Positions 15,147-21,806 of a stretch of DNA of 21,806 nucleotides are shown one piece after another. How positions within the stretch are numbered: position 1 is the first letter of the stretch; every line of letters starts with the position of its first letter. The stretch lies in IMG/VR virus record IMGVR_UViG_3300005915_000135, positions 1 to 21,806 of that record. One strand, given 5' to 3'. A model generated the notes under the pieces. It saw only the letters and a program-made list of their open reading frames with translations, did no database searches and was not told the DNA's origin. Origin of the DNA: a virus. The position numbers and the translations under genes were made by a program.

Positions 15147-16253
15147 ATGTCAAATAGAAAAAGAGTCATTTACCAATCACAAGCATTATACGCTGGCCCA
15201 AGTCCTGCGAGTGGAACACATATTCACCCTTCTGGTGCGGCATCTGGAAACTACACAAACGAACTTTACCGTGTCCAGTCAGCAAGCTATGCTTTTAACG
15301 TTGCAAGACAAGATGTTAACCAATTCGGACAACTTGCCGCAATCGACAGGATTATTCTTGAATCACCAACCGTTTCATTAGATTTTAATTATCTTCTTAC
15401 TGACGGAACAAATGAGACGGGGATTGGCCTTGATATTGGAGGCGCAGTCTCTACAATTTCTGGCATTTTAACAAATGTTACTGATGAGCGTAATTATTTT
15501 ATTCTCACGACCCCAGAAGGAACCGACGCGGTCAGCAATGTGGCTGAAACAAGCCGAACGACTGTAGGTGTCGGAAACGGATTTTTAAGTAACTACACTG
15601 CGGAAGCAGCGGTTGGAGGGTTGCCAACGGCGTCCGTCACTGTTGAAGCCCTTAACATGAAGATTGATCCAGGTTCTAGTGGTTACGCTATTCCTGCTGT
15701 CAATCCAGAAAACGGCCTTGCAGTTGAAGGCGTTGATTATGTTCTTCCAATCGCACTTCAAGGAACTGGACAGCCTAGCGCTTTACAACCAGGAGACGTG
15801 ACTCTAACCTTGAATACTCCTTTCGGCGCAAAAGTAACTGATCAGTATAGTGAGGGAACTGCGCACATTCAAACCTTTTCGTTGCAAGTCCCAATTGCTC
15901 GTGAACCTCTCCAAAGGCTAGGATCTAAATTTGCGTTCAGTCGTGAAATTACATTCCCAGTTACAGTTTCGTTAAACGTTACTGCAAACGTTGCAGAGTT
16001 ACACTCAGGAAGTCTTGCGGACATGATTTGCGCAGATACGGCAAATGACCTAACAGTCACCCTTAGAGAGCCAAGTTGCACGGGAACAGGTCCAATTTCC
16101 CTGTTGTATACTCTCAAAAACGCAAAGCTTGATAGTCAAACCTTCAACTCTTCTATCGGCGCGAACCAAACGGTTGACCTTGTATGGTCTGCTCAGATTG
16201 GTGGCCCAGAAGATACGGATAATGGCTTGTTTATTAGTGGTTCAGCCACTTAA
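15147..16253 (+). CDS. Tail tube-type protein 2 (internally duplicated)
   Basis: A 368-residue paralog of 14005 and of residues 1-342 of the 2988 product. Its two module copies are at about 44-84 (FNVARQDVNQFGQLAAIDRI and ESPTVSLDFNYLLTDG) and 240-282 (QTFSLQVPIAREPLQRLG, FAFSREITFPVTVSLNVTA). It resembles the 2988 product more closely than 14005 does in the first half (LESPTVSLDFNYLLTDG versus IESPFISMNMSYLPTDG). It has its own promoter-like element and is followed at once by two hairpins, which suggests strong, discrete expression, as expected for a protein present in many copies. The Shine-Dalgarno is weak (AAAGAAA). It may be the major tube protein, with 14005 as a second ring type, or both may build the tube. 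Confidence 0.7.
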   Translation: MSNRKRVIYQSQALYAGPSPASGTHIHPSGAASGNYTNELYRVQSASYAFNVARQDVNQFGQLAAIDRIILESPTVSLDFNYLLTDGTNETGIGLDIGGAVSTISGILTNVTDERNYFILTTPEGTDAVSNVAETSRTTVGVGNGFLSNYTAEAAVGGLPTASVTVEALNMKIDPGSSGYAIPAVNPENGLAVEGVDYVLPIALQGTGQPSALQPGDVTLTLNTPFGAKVTDQYSEGTAHIQTFSLQVPIAREPLQRLGSKFAFSREITFPVTVSLNVTANVAELHSGSLADMICADTANDLTVTLREPSCTGTGPISLLYTLKNAKLDSQTFNSSIGANQTVDLVWSAQIGGPEDTDNGLFISGSAT

Positions 16254-16270
16254 TAGCCATCAGGCTATAT
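16253..16270 (+). terminator. Hairpin overlapping stop of second tube gene
   Basis: ATAGCC (16253-16258) pairs with GGCTAT (16263-16268) across ATCA, followed by a short AT-rich stretch. It is short and may be an RNA 3'-end stabiliser or a weak terminator, acting with the stronger hairpin 25 bases on. Confidence 0.35.
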
Positions 16271-16292
16271 TTTAAGGTTGAGCGATAAATTT

Positions 16293-16324
16293 AAGGGGCC
16301 ACTTTAAAAGTGGCCCTTTGTTTG
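16293..16324 (+). terminator. Rho-independent terminator after tail tube genes
   Basis: GGGCCACTT (16296-16304) pairs perfectly with AAGTGGCCC (16308-16316) across a three-base loop, and the stem can extend by A-T pairs on the outside. It is followed by TTTGTTTG. This is a strong intrinsic terminator placed between the tube unit and the chaperone/tape-measure genes. Confidence 0.8.
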
Positions 16325-16345
16325 TCCAAGTATAAAGGAAAAGGT

Positions 16346-16582
16346 ATGAAGATAGGAAATTTAAAGGATTTGTTCGAGTTTCAAATTCGAAGAAATACGA
16401 ATCGTTTATGTCGCAGTTTGTTGATGACGCTGGAAGATATCAATGCAGAAGAAGAAATTCTTTCGCAGAAGAGAATGTCCCATTTAAGAAAAAGGGTTTT
16501 AGATCATGGTAATGATTTTATTAGAGACCTTATCTCTGAAGTGAAAAATTACAGAATTGACTTGGATTTTGACGATGAGTGA
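16346..16582 (+). CDS. Small helical protein, unknown function
   Basis: A 78-residue, strongly charged, all-helical protein (LKDLFEFQIRRNTNRLCRSL, RKRVLDHGNDFIRDLISEV). I do not recognise its function. The frame extends upstream to a GTG at 16310, but that lies inside the terminator stem, whereas the ATG at 16346 has AAGGAAAAGG just upstream, so I use 16346. It follows the terminator directly, with no promoter-like element in between, so it may depend on read-through. Its neighbours downstream are the tail chaperone candidates, and it ends 32 bases before the next start, so it could be a small tail-assembly helper. Confidence 0.6.
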   Translation: MKIGNLKDLFEFQIRRNTNRLCRSLLMTLEDINAEEEILSQKRMSHLRKRVLDHGNDFIRDLISEVKNYRIDLDFDDE

Positions 16583-16614
16583 GTATAATAAGGAAAGAAC
16601 AAGGAATAAGGAAT

Positions 16615-17406
16615 ATGGAAAAAAAACAAGAGAGAATTGTTTCGAATAAGGAAATCTATAGTTTTGAAATCGTAACGACGAAAGAAGTTCCCGATACTAA
16701 GATTAAGAAAGATGAAGAGGGCGTCGAGGTGAAAGAAACTCGCATGGTCAAGAAAAAGATCCCCACACGACTTGTTATTGCCCGTCCGACGCGAAAGCAA
16801 ATGGATGAGGCAGACTTAGAGTTTGCAATTGAGCAGTCAAAGCTTATTAAAAAGGGTATTTTAACTCGTGCAATGATCACGAAGAAATACGCAGATACGG
16901 GAGGTCTCTTGACAAGTGATGAGGCGAAGTACCTTACTGAAAGATACAAGAAGCTCGCCGAGCTACAGAGTGAATTTGTTGCGATTGGTGTCAAGGTTAA
17001 GCGCCCAACAAAAAACCAGAAATCAGATTTCAAAAGAATTATCGAAGAGATCAACGAGATTCGAAAAGAAATCGCAGACATTGAATCTTCTTACAGCGGA
17101 ATTTTCCAGCACACGGCAGATGTCAAGGCATCAAACCATGTGATCTTATGGTATACTCTTATGCTTACTCATATTGAGGAGGACGAAAAGGAAGATGGGA
17201 ACGCAGAATGGACTCCATTCTTCAAGGGGAAAACCTTTGAGGAGAGAGTCGAGAGCTATTACGAAAAAGAAGAAGATCCTGACGAGCTTTACATCCTATC
17301 AAGACAGAAACTCGCATATTTCATTAGCTTCTGGTATAACGGCGCTGCTTCAGACAATGAAGATTTCGTGAACTTAGAAAAAGACATGGAAGAGGGAAAT
17401 GTCTAA
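16615..17406 (+). CDS. Tail assembly chaperone-type protein 1
   Basis: A 263-residue helical, charged protein in the slot between tail tube and tape measure, where tail assembly chaperones that coat the tape measure protein are encoded. The frame can be extended to a GTG at 16579 within the previous gene, but ATG 16615 has AAGGA at 16601-16605 (nine bases away) and is preferred. Residues about 55-125 (DEADLEFAIEQSKLIKKGIL, then ADTGGLLTSDEAKYLTERYK) share a layout with the downstream protein (VDLEIIHKGFVDKAVRDGVP, then GGVWSDDDESELEGLKKV), so the two seem distantly related. The second gene begins eight bases before this stop (ATGTCTAA overlap), a coupling arrangement. A chaperone role follows from position and shape, not from a known motif. 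Confidence 0.55.
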   Translation: MEKKQERIVSNKEIYSFEIVTTKEVPDTKIKKDEEGVEVKETRMVKKKIPTRLVIARPTRKQMDEADLEFAIEQSKLIKKGILTRAMITKKYADTGGLLTSDEAKYLTERYKKLAELQSEFVAIGVKVKRPTKNQKSDFKRIIEEINEIRKEIADIESSYSGIFQHTADVKASNHVILWYTLMLTHIEEDEKEDGNAEWTPFFKGKTFEERVESYYEKEEDPDELYILSRQKLAYFISFWYNGAASDNEDFVNLEKDMEEGNV

Positions 17407-18403
17407 TGAAGAAAGACTTGGGTTGCTTCGTAGGGTCTTCAGCGATGTAGCGCGTGGGTTTACTATCGGCTTTTTAAAAAATAAGCCAGTCTATATAAAG
17501 CACCTCTCCCATCATGATCAGGTAGACTTGGAAATCATTCACAAGGGTTTTGTTGACAAGGCGGTTCGTGACGGAGTTCCCACGGAGAAAGAGATGCTTG
17601 AGGTTCTCAAGGATGGCGGCGTTTGGTCAGATGACGACGAGAGCGAACTGGAAGGGCTAAAGAAGGTTATTCAATCTGAAACCGACAATAAGGCGAACGC
17701 TTTTTTGAAAGCTCAAGTTGACAACCAAAACGAAGCCATTAAAAAGGCTGAAGAGGAATACTGCGAAAAGGCATCTGAAAGAGAGAAGTGCGTTGGTATA
17801 ACGGCGGAGTCTTATGCGGACAAGCAAATCAATAGATACTATATCTCTCGAAGCCTATACAAGGACGAGGGGTTTATAACTCCTCTTTTAGATCAAAGCA
17901 GCGAAGAGTCTACCGATGGAAATCTTCGGGCGATTGTTTCTTGCTACAATATTTCGATGGAAGACATGCAGGATGGAAACCTTAAAAGGCTCGCAATCCA
18001 AGACTTCTATCAACTGTATTGGATAATGAGCGGGGAAAACCTCTATCATTTTTTTGGCCTTCCAATTTGTAATTTATCGCACTTTCAAATCAGGCTTGCG
18101 TCATTTTCAAAAACCTTTGGAAGCTTACTGCAAGAAATCGAAAACGTTCCAGATCACATTCGCGAAGACCCTGATGCCCTTATGGATTATGTCAAGATGG
18201 CAAAAGAGGGAAGGAAGAAAATGGAAAATACAAGAGAAGATGCGGCTGTCTCTATTGTTGGTGCGACGAAGGAAGACTACAAGGCTATGGGATATGACAC
18301 TTCCAATTCTACGACGTTCGAAAACGAACTCAAAAAGAAGAAGGACGCTGGTAATGAAGAAAGTTTAAATATGCATGATATTATGAACTTGATGGGCGTT
18401 TAG
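17399..18403 (+). CDS. Tail assembly chaperone-type protein 2
   Basis: A 334-residue protein, rich in Glu and Lys, mostly helical, starting inside the end of the previous gene. Residues about 29-95 resemble the matching part of the previous protein (Gly-(I/V)-(L/P)-Thr ... GG-(L/V)-x-(T/S)-D-(D/E) followed by charged helices). Later, CVGITAESYADKQINRYYIS corresponds to FQHTADVKASNHVILWYTL in the neighbour. The C-terminal half (about 195-334) is unique to this protein. It sits directly upstream of the tape measure gene with a lone GTGTAA between. Classical siphophages make two chaperones by frameshift; here the second gene has its own ATG in the +1 frame relative to the first, and I saw no -1 slippery site that would join them. 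Confidence 0.55.
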   Translation: MSNEERLGLLRRVFSDVARGFTIGFLKNKPVYIKHLSHHDQVDLEIIHKGFVDKAVRDGVPTEKEMLEVLKDGGVWSDDDESELEGLKKVIQSETDNKANAFLKAQVDNQNEAIKKAEEEYCEKASEREKCVGITAESYADKQINRYYISRSLYKDEGFITPLLDQSSEESTDGNLRAIVSCYNISMEDMQDGNLKRLAIQDFYQLYWIMSGENLYHFFGLPICNLSHFQIRLASFSKTFGSLLQEIENVPDHIREDPDALMDYVKMAKEGRKKMENTREDAAVSIVGATKEDYKAMGYDTSNSTTFENELKKKKDAGNEESLNMHDIMNLMGV

Positions 18404-18413
18404 TAAAAAAATG

Positions 18414-18419
18414 GTGTAA
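18414..18419 (+). promoter_or_regulatory. Lone GTGTAA before tape measure gene (weak candidate element)
   Basis: GTGTAA lies 33 bases before the tape measure ATG, in the same sort of place as the complete elements, but the expected upstream hexamer is GGGCGT and does not match TTCCCA. It could be a degenerate copy or chance. Confidence 0.25.
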
Positions 18420-18452
18420 ATTAAATAGAGTCTTATTACCAAGGTCTAAGGT

Positions 18453-21400
18453 ATGCCAAGAAATCCCGCAGTTACTATCGATGTTCGAGCGAACACGAGG
18501 CAAATGGAGCGTCAGATTGTCTCAGGTGCTTTACAAGCACAAAGGACAATTTCGTCACGTCCTATTCCTATCCACGCCGATACAAAAAACGCTTCCCAAG
18601 CCTTAGGGCGAATCTCTGGACAAGCGAACGAATTCAACAAGTCACTTGCAGCTTCTACCGCCCGTGTTGTTGCGTTCGGTGTTTCCGTTGGTATTGTTCG
18701 TTCGATCACAGAATCATTTAAAGAGCTTCTTCTCCAGACACGCCTTGTTGAAAAAAGTCTTGTAGATATTAATGTTATCTTCGGAGCATCTTCATCAGAT
18801 TTAGAAAAATTTGGTTCTAGGCTTTTCGGAGTTGCTCAAAAAACCGCTCAATCTTTTGCGACGGTAACAGAGGCCGCAGTTGAATTCTCTCGTCAAGGTT
18901 TGAGCATGGAGGAAACCTTAATAAGGACTCGTGACGCGCTGATCCTTACTCGTATTTCTGGACTTGACGCTGCACAGTCCGTTCAGACACTTACCGCCGC
19001 CGTTAATGGATTTGGACAGTCCGCCTTGAATACCACAGAGATTATCAACAAGTTTGCTATTGTTGACGCAGGGTTCGCTGTTAGCGCGAAAGACTTGGCA
19101 GACTCCTTGGCTCGTGCAGGTTCCGCCGCACAGGATGCCAATATTTCCTTTGATGAGTTACTTGCTCTTACAACGGCAGTCCAGCAAAGAACTGCTCGTG
19201 GTGGTGCTGTTATTGGTAATGCTTTCAAAACCATTTTCGCACGAATTCAAAGTTCTTCGAGAATCGATCAATTGAAAAGTCTTGGTGTCGAAATTGATGC
19301 GACACAAACAGGAATGCAGAAGCTCTTAGCGATCTCTACGTCTCTTGACAGTAAAGACGTTTTAAAGGCTGCAAAAATTAGAGAGTTGCTTGGTGGTGTT
19401 CGTCAAGTCAATATCGTTTCTGCCGTAGTAAGAGATTTGAGCAAAGAGTATAGTATTTTCAACAGCGCGTTAAGCATGTCTCTCGGCGCTACGGACGACG
19501 CCATTCGTCGTAACGAAAACTTGAACCAAACCTTAGATACGCTTGCAAAACAAGGTGTTCTCGGTTTGCAGAAAGCACTTGCGAAGTTGGGTGACATTGG
19601 TATCGGGGATAATTTAAAAACGATTGTCGCCGTGTTTAACGGTGTCATTAACAGCTTCAACAATACCCTTGATGGAGAGGGAATTGGGTCTGACTTTGCG
19701 AAAGGGTTTGTTCGTGGGGTAAGCAATGTCTTGAGCGGTCCAGTTCTTATTGCGTTGGGCATCATTCTTGTTCGCATCTTGCGTGAAACCTTCGTCTTTG
19801 CAAAAGACGTTGTCAAATCAATGGGTGTGGTTAATGGGGCAACTAGCCAACAAATTCAATTGCAAAAAAGCATTGGCGACGTGCTGAAAAGAAATAGCGG
19901 GGAATACCTCCTCCAATTGCGCTCATCAAAAAGTGCCGCTTCTCAACAAGAGGTATTACTTAAGATTCTCCAAAAGGAAATTCTTGCCCAGCAAGTGCTT
20001 AATAGAGAGATGTTGAATTACTCTAGGATCGCAGTTACCGCAGGATTCCGAAGGGGCGCTGGAGGTGTGCTATCCGTGAAAAGTCGCGGCGCTGTCCCCA
20101 CTGCCGCAGAGGGTATCCTCCCAGCCGTCGCAGAAGAGTTTCAGTCAGTTCGAAGTGGTATAGGAGGGGCAAGACCCTCTGACAAGCCAAGAGTCATCCC
20201 AAGCTTTGATTTTGGCGGTGGTAAACGCGGTCCAATTGTTGCCCACTCTGGAGAGAAAGTTGTTGAGAACTTCATGGGCTCTTCGGGAAGTGCCGTGTTC
20301 AATCGAGACATGATTAACGCCGCAGGAGGAATCACCTCACTCAAGAAATTTGGAAACGTTAGAAACGTTGCGTCTGGAGTCATCCCTAACCTCGCAGGTC
20401 TACCACCAATAGCGCGAAGATCGTTAATACAAGACGCATGGTTTAAGAAAGAGTCAGGACTCGGAGCAAATAAACTTTTTGCACAAAAACCCGAAGAAGC
20501 AATTTTACTTGCCTCAAAATTTGGGAACAAGGTATTCCCAAGAATGAAATCTAATGTTGGCATGTCCTCGTTTGTTAAGTCCGTGGATAGAAGCTCTCGA
20601 CCAGACGATATTGTCGATAAGATCAGAAGCTTTGGATTCGCGAATGGAATAATCCCAAATCTCGCAAGATTCGAGGGCCTTACGCGAATAGTTAAAACCA
20701 TAAAATTCAATGGTCAAAAAGCAGTTTTCAGTCGTAGAAAAAGTGACGACGAGTTTGAGTCATTCCTAAAAAGAACATATCCTGGAATTGGTCCGCAGGC
20801 AATCGGAAAGTTTTATCAACAGGGCCAGAAATATGAAAAGAATCGCTTGTTCAACCAAGTTCACCTTGCCAGAAAAGGGCATGGAGTAGAAATTTTAGGA
20901 AAAGGGGAAGGTGGCTCATTTATTGCGAAGCGTGCAAAAATGGACGTTCAAGATGCGATAGACCGTGGACTTATTACCCAAAGAGAGGCCAAGATAGGTA
21001 TTGATGCAAGACTTGGTGCGATGAAAAAAGATGGTCTTAAGCTTTTCGATGCAAGACCTCCAAATTTCTCCTTTCCAGATTTTAAGGTTTTGGATGCTGG
21101 TGGTCTAAGGGGGATAAAGCGTGCTGCAGCAGGGCAAATTCCTGAATTCGCAACAGTCTTGGGCGAGTCAGTCCAGCGAGAAGTGGGAGCGCTTCGCGGC
21201 TTAGGGGTTTCCCCAAGTGACGCCTCTAATGCTATTCGTGTCGGCTCAAATGCAACATTAAAAAATTCAGCGAATCCTCAAGGACTCGGCGTTTTCAACT
21301 CGCTCCAAGAAAACTCACTACAAGACGCTTTAGTTGCTCATCGTGGAGAGAACGTAAAATTTGCGGGCGCGGGCGCGGGCGCGGGCGCAGGTGCAAACGC

Positions 21401-21806
21401 ATCCAATGGACTTATTCCTAATTTAGTTGGTGGATTTTCCACAAAGAACCTAACGGACATTGAAGTCCAGAATGTTTTCCAGCAACTGAACAAAAGAGCT
21501 AGGGAGACGGGCGGCAAGATAAGAGACTACGGCACTGACATTAAGAAGGCAAGACAAGCCCTTAATGGACTAACCAACTTCACTGGAGACACAGCGAAGG
21601 AAACGAGAAAACTTTCAAGAAGCCTTGCTAACGAACAACGTCAAATTCGCACACGTCAAAAAAACCTACCTGGGGTCTCTCAACTCGCCTCTGGAGTGCG
21701 GGGCGCGACACCTCTTGCCTCTCAGGTAAACCAATCTGTAATCGAGGGAAGACTGAAGGTTAAGGCAGCCATCGAAAATAACAGGTTGGAAAGAGTCAAG
21801 TCTGAT
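18453..21806 (+). CDS. Tail tape measure protein (3' end outside window)
   Basis: The frame is open to the right edge, giving 1118 residues. Residues about 95-300 match the conserved TP901-type tape-measure core: paired helices with FSRQGLSMEETLIRTRDALI, SGLDAAQSVQTLTAAVNGFG, AVSAKDLADSLARAG and RTARGGAVIGNAFKTIFARI. A short hydrophobic segment lies near 429-443 (GPVLIALGIILVRIL). The later part (about 540-1000) has five spaced copies of an A-x-G-[IVLQ]-[IL]-P-x-x-[AV] motif and two VAHxGExV motifs, separated by basic, Gly-rich segments; a Gly-Ala hexanucleotide repeat occurs at 971-980. The C-terminus begins a charged helical section. Tape measures fix tail length, are coated by the chaperones, and may be injected with DNA. 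AAGG at 18441-18444, eight bases before ATG, supports the start. Confidence 0.9.
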   Translation, partial: MPRNPAVTIDVRANTRQMERQIVSGALQAQRTISSRPIPIHADTKNASQALGRISGQANEFNKSLAASTARVVAFGVSVGIVRSITESFKELLLQTRLVEKSLVDINVIFGASSSDLEKFGSRLFGVAQKTAQSFATVTEAAVEFSRQGLSMEETLIRTRDALILTRISGLDAAQSVQTLTAAVNGFGQSALNTTEIINKFAIVDAGFAVSAKDLADSLARAGSAAQDANISFDELLALTTAVQQRTARGGAVIGNAFKTIFARIQSSSRIDQLKSLGVEIDATQTGMQKLLAISTSLDSKDVLKAAKIRELLGGVRQVNIVSAVVRDLSKEYSIFNSALSMSLGATDDAIRRNENLNQTLDTLAKQGVLGLQKALAKLGDIGIGDNLKTIVAVFNGVINSFNNTLDGEGIGSDFAKGFVRGVSNVLSGPVLIALGIILVRILRETFVFAKDVVKSMGVVNGATSQQIQLQKSIGDVLKRNSGEYLLQLRSSKSAASQQEVLLKILQKEILAQQVLNREMLNYSRIAVTAGFRRGAGGVLSVKSRGAVPTAAEGILPAVAEEFQSVRSGIGGARPSDKPRVIPSFDFGGGKRGPIVAHSGEKVVENFMGSSGSAVFNRDMINAAGGITSLKKFGNVRNVASGVIPNLAGLPPIARRSLIQDAWFKKESGLGANKLFAQKPEEAILLASKFGNKVFPRMKSNVGMSSFVKSVDRSSRPDDIVDKIRSFGFANGIIPNLARFEGLTRIVKTIKFNGQKAVFSRRKSDDEFESFLKRTYPGIGPQAIGKFYQQGQKYEKNRLFNQVHLARKGHGVEILGKGEGGSFIAKRAKMDVQDAIDRGLITQREAKIGIDARLGAMKKDGLKLFDARPPNFSFPDFKVLDAGGLRGIKRAAAGQIPEFATVLGESVQREVGALRGLGVSPSDASNAIRVGSNATLKNSANPQGLGVFNSLQENSLQDALVAHRGENVKFAGAGAGAGAGANASNGLIPNLVGGFSTKNLTDIEVQNVFQQLNKRARETGGKIRDYGTDIKKARQALNGLTNFTGDTAKETRKLSRSLANEQRQIRTRQKNLPGVSQLASGVRGATPLASQVNQSVIEGRLKVKAAIENNRLERVKSD
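20106..21428 (+). repeat. Five dispersed A-x-G-x-I-P-N-L-A peptide motifs in tape measure gene
   Basis: The motif occurs at bases 20106 (AEGILPAVA), 20370 (ASGVIPNLA), 20640 (ANGIIPNLA), 21126 (AAGQIPEFA) and 21402 (SNGLIPNLV). Neighbouring copies are about 88, 90, 162 and 92 residues apart. Nucleotide identity is low, so this is a protein-level repeat. All are in frame. Confidence 0.7.
21363..21392 (+). repeat. GCGGGC hexanucleotide repeat coding Ala-Gly
   Basis: Four perfect copies of GCGGGC (21363-21386) and one diverged copy (GCAGGT) lie in frame within the tape measure gene and encode alternating Ala-Gly. The stretch is far GC-richer than its surroundings. Slippage would change length in steps of two residues without a frameshift. 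Confidence 0.85.

Noticed and set aside
16310-16345. GTG start for the small helical gene
   Set aside because: It lies within the terminator stem and has no ribosome site, whereas the ATG at 16346 has one.
16579-16614. GTG start for the first chaperone-type gene
   Set aside because: It overlaps the end of the preceding gene, and the ATG at 16615 has AAGGA at good spacing.
17392-17406. Possible -1 slippery heptamer GGGAAAT at the end of the first chaperone gene
   Set aside because: It fits the X XXY YYZ form in the zero frame, but a -1 slip enters a frame that stops after about 18 codons and not the frame of the next gene, which is +1; the next gene also has its own ATG.

Overview
The window is a one-directional (+ strand) virion-structure module of a tailed double-stranded DNA phage (Caudoviricetes) or prophage. 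No host gene, integrase, tRNA, rRNA or CRISPR array is visible. Base composition is moderate, Shine-Dalgarno (AGGAG/AAGGA) signals are common and the host cannot be identified. The gene order is the canonical one: terminase large subunit (cut by the left edge), portal, three poorly known virion genes, prohead protease/scaffold, probable decoration protein, major capsid protein, connector/neck genes, tail tube genes, tail chaperone-like genes and a tape measure protein (cut by the right edge). No sheath gene lies beside the tube genes, so a long non-contractile tail is the simplest reading, although a sheath gene could lie elsewhere. With the usual rule of about 1.5 angstrom of tail per tape-measure residue, the 1118 residues visible imply a tail of at least about 170 nm.

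Layout. Bases 1-891 TerL C-terminal nuclease domain; 920-3004 portal; 2988-5021 a tail-tube-like protein fused to an unknown beta-rich C-terminal region; 5021-5773 and 5815-6315 unrecognised genes; 6318-8216 protease fused to scaffold, with an internal start at 7518; 8240-8905 candidate decoration protein; 8928-10106 major capsid protein followed by a terminator; 10199-11059 a LAGLIDADG homing endonuclease; 11091-13954 five small genes of connector/neck/tail-completion type; 14005-15066 and 15147-16253 two tail tube paralogs followed by tandem hairpins; 16346-16582 a small helical protein; 16615-18403 two overlapping, distantly related tail-chaperone candidates; 18453-end tape measure. Coding density is very high and no gene-free stretch exceeds about 140 bases.

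The most striking signal is not a gene. The bipartite element TTCCCA-N14-GTGTAA occurs four times without mismatch (5778, 11034, 13944, 15078), once with a single mismatch (7466) and once with two (873). All six copies have the same 14-base spacer, are on the coding strand and lie 12-50 bases upstream of a start codon. A lone GTGTAA lies before the tape measure gene. I infer a phage-specific promoter class, probably late. It would divide the module into portal and followers; 5815 and protease; scaffold, decoration and capsid (ending at the 10137 terminator); connectors; first tube gene; second tube gene (ending at the 16293 terminator); and tape measure.

Two further points stand out. First, three proteins (2988, 14005 and 15147) are paralogs, and each holds an internal duplication of a tube-like module; one sits beside the portal with a 335-residue extension. 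Second, the one-mismatch element at 7466 lies inside the protease/scaffold gene, just upstream of an in-frame ATG with a good Shine-Dalgarno, which suggests independent production of the scaffold.
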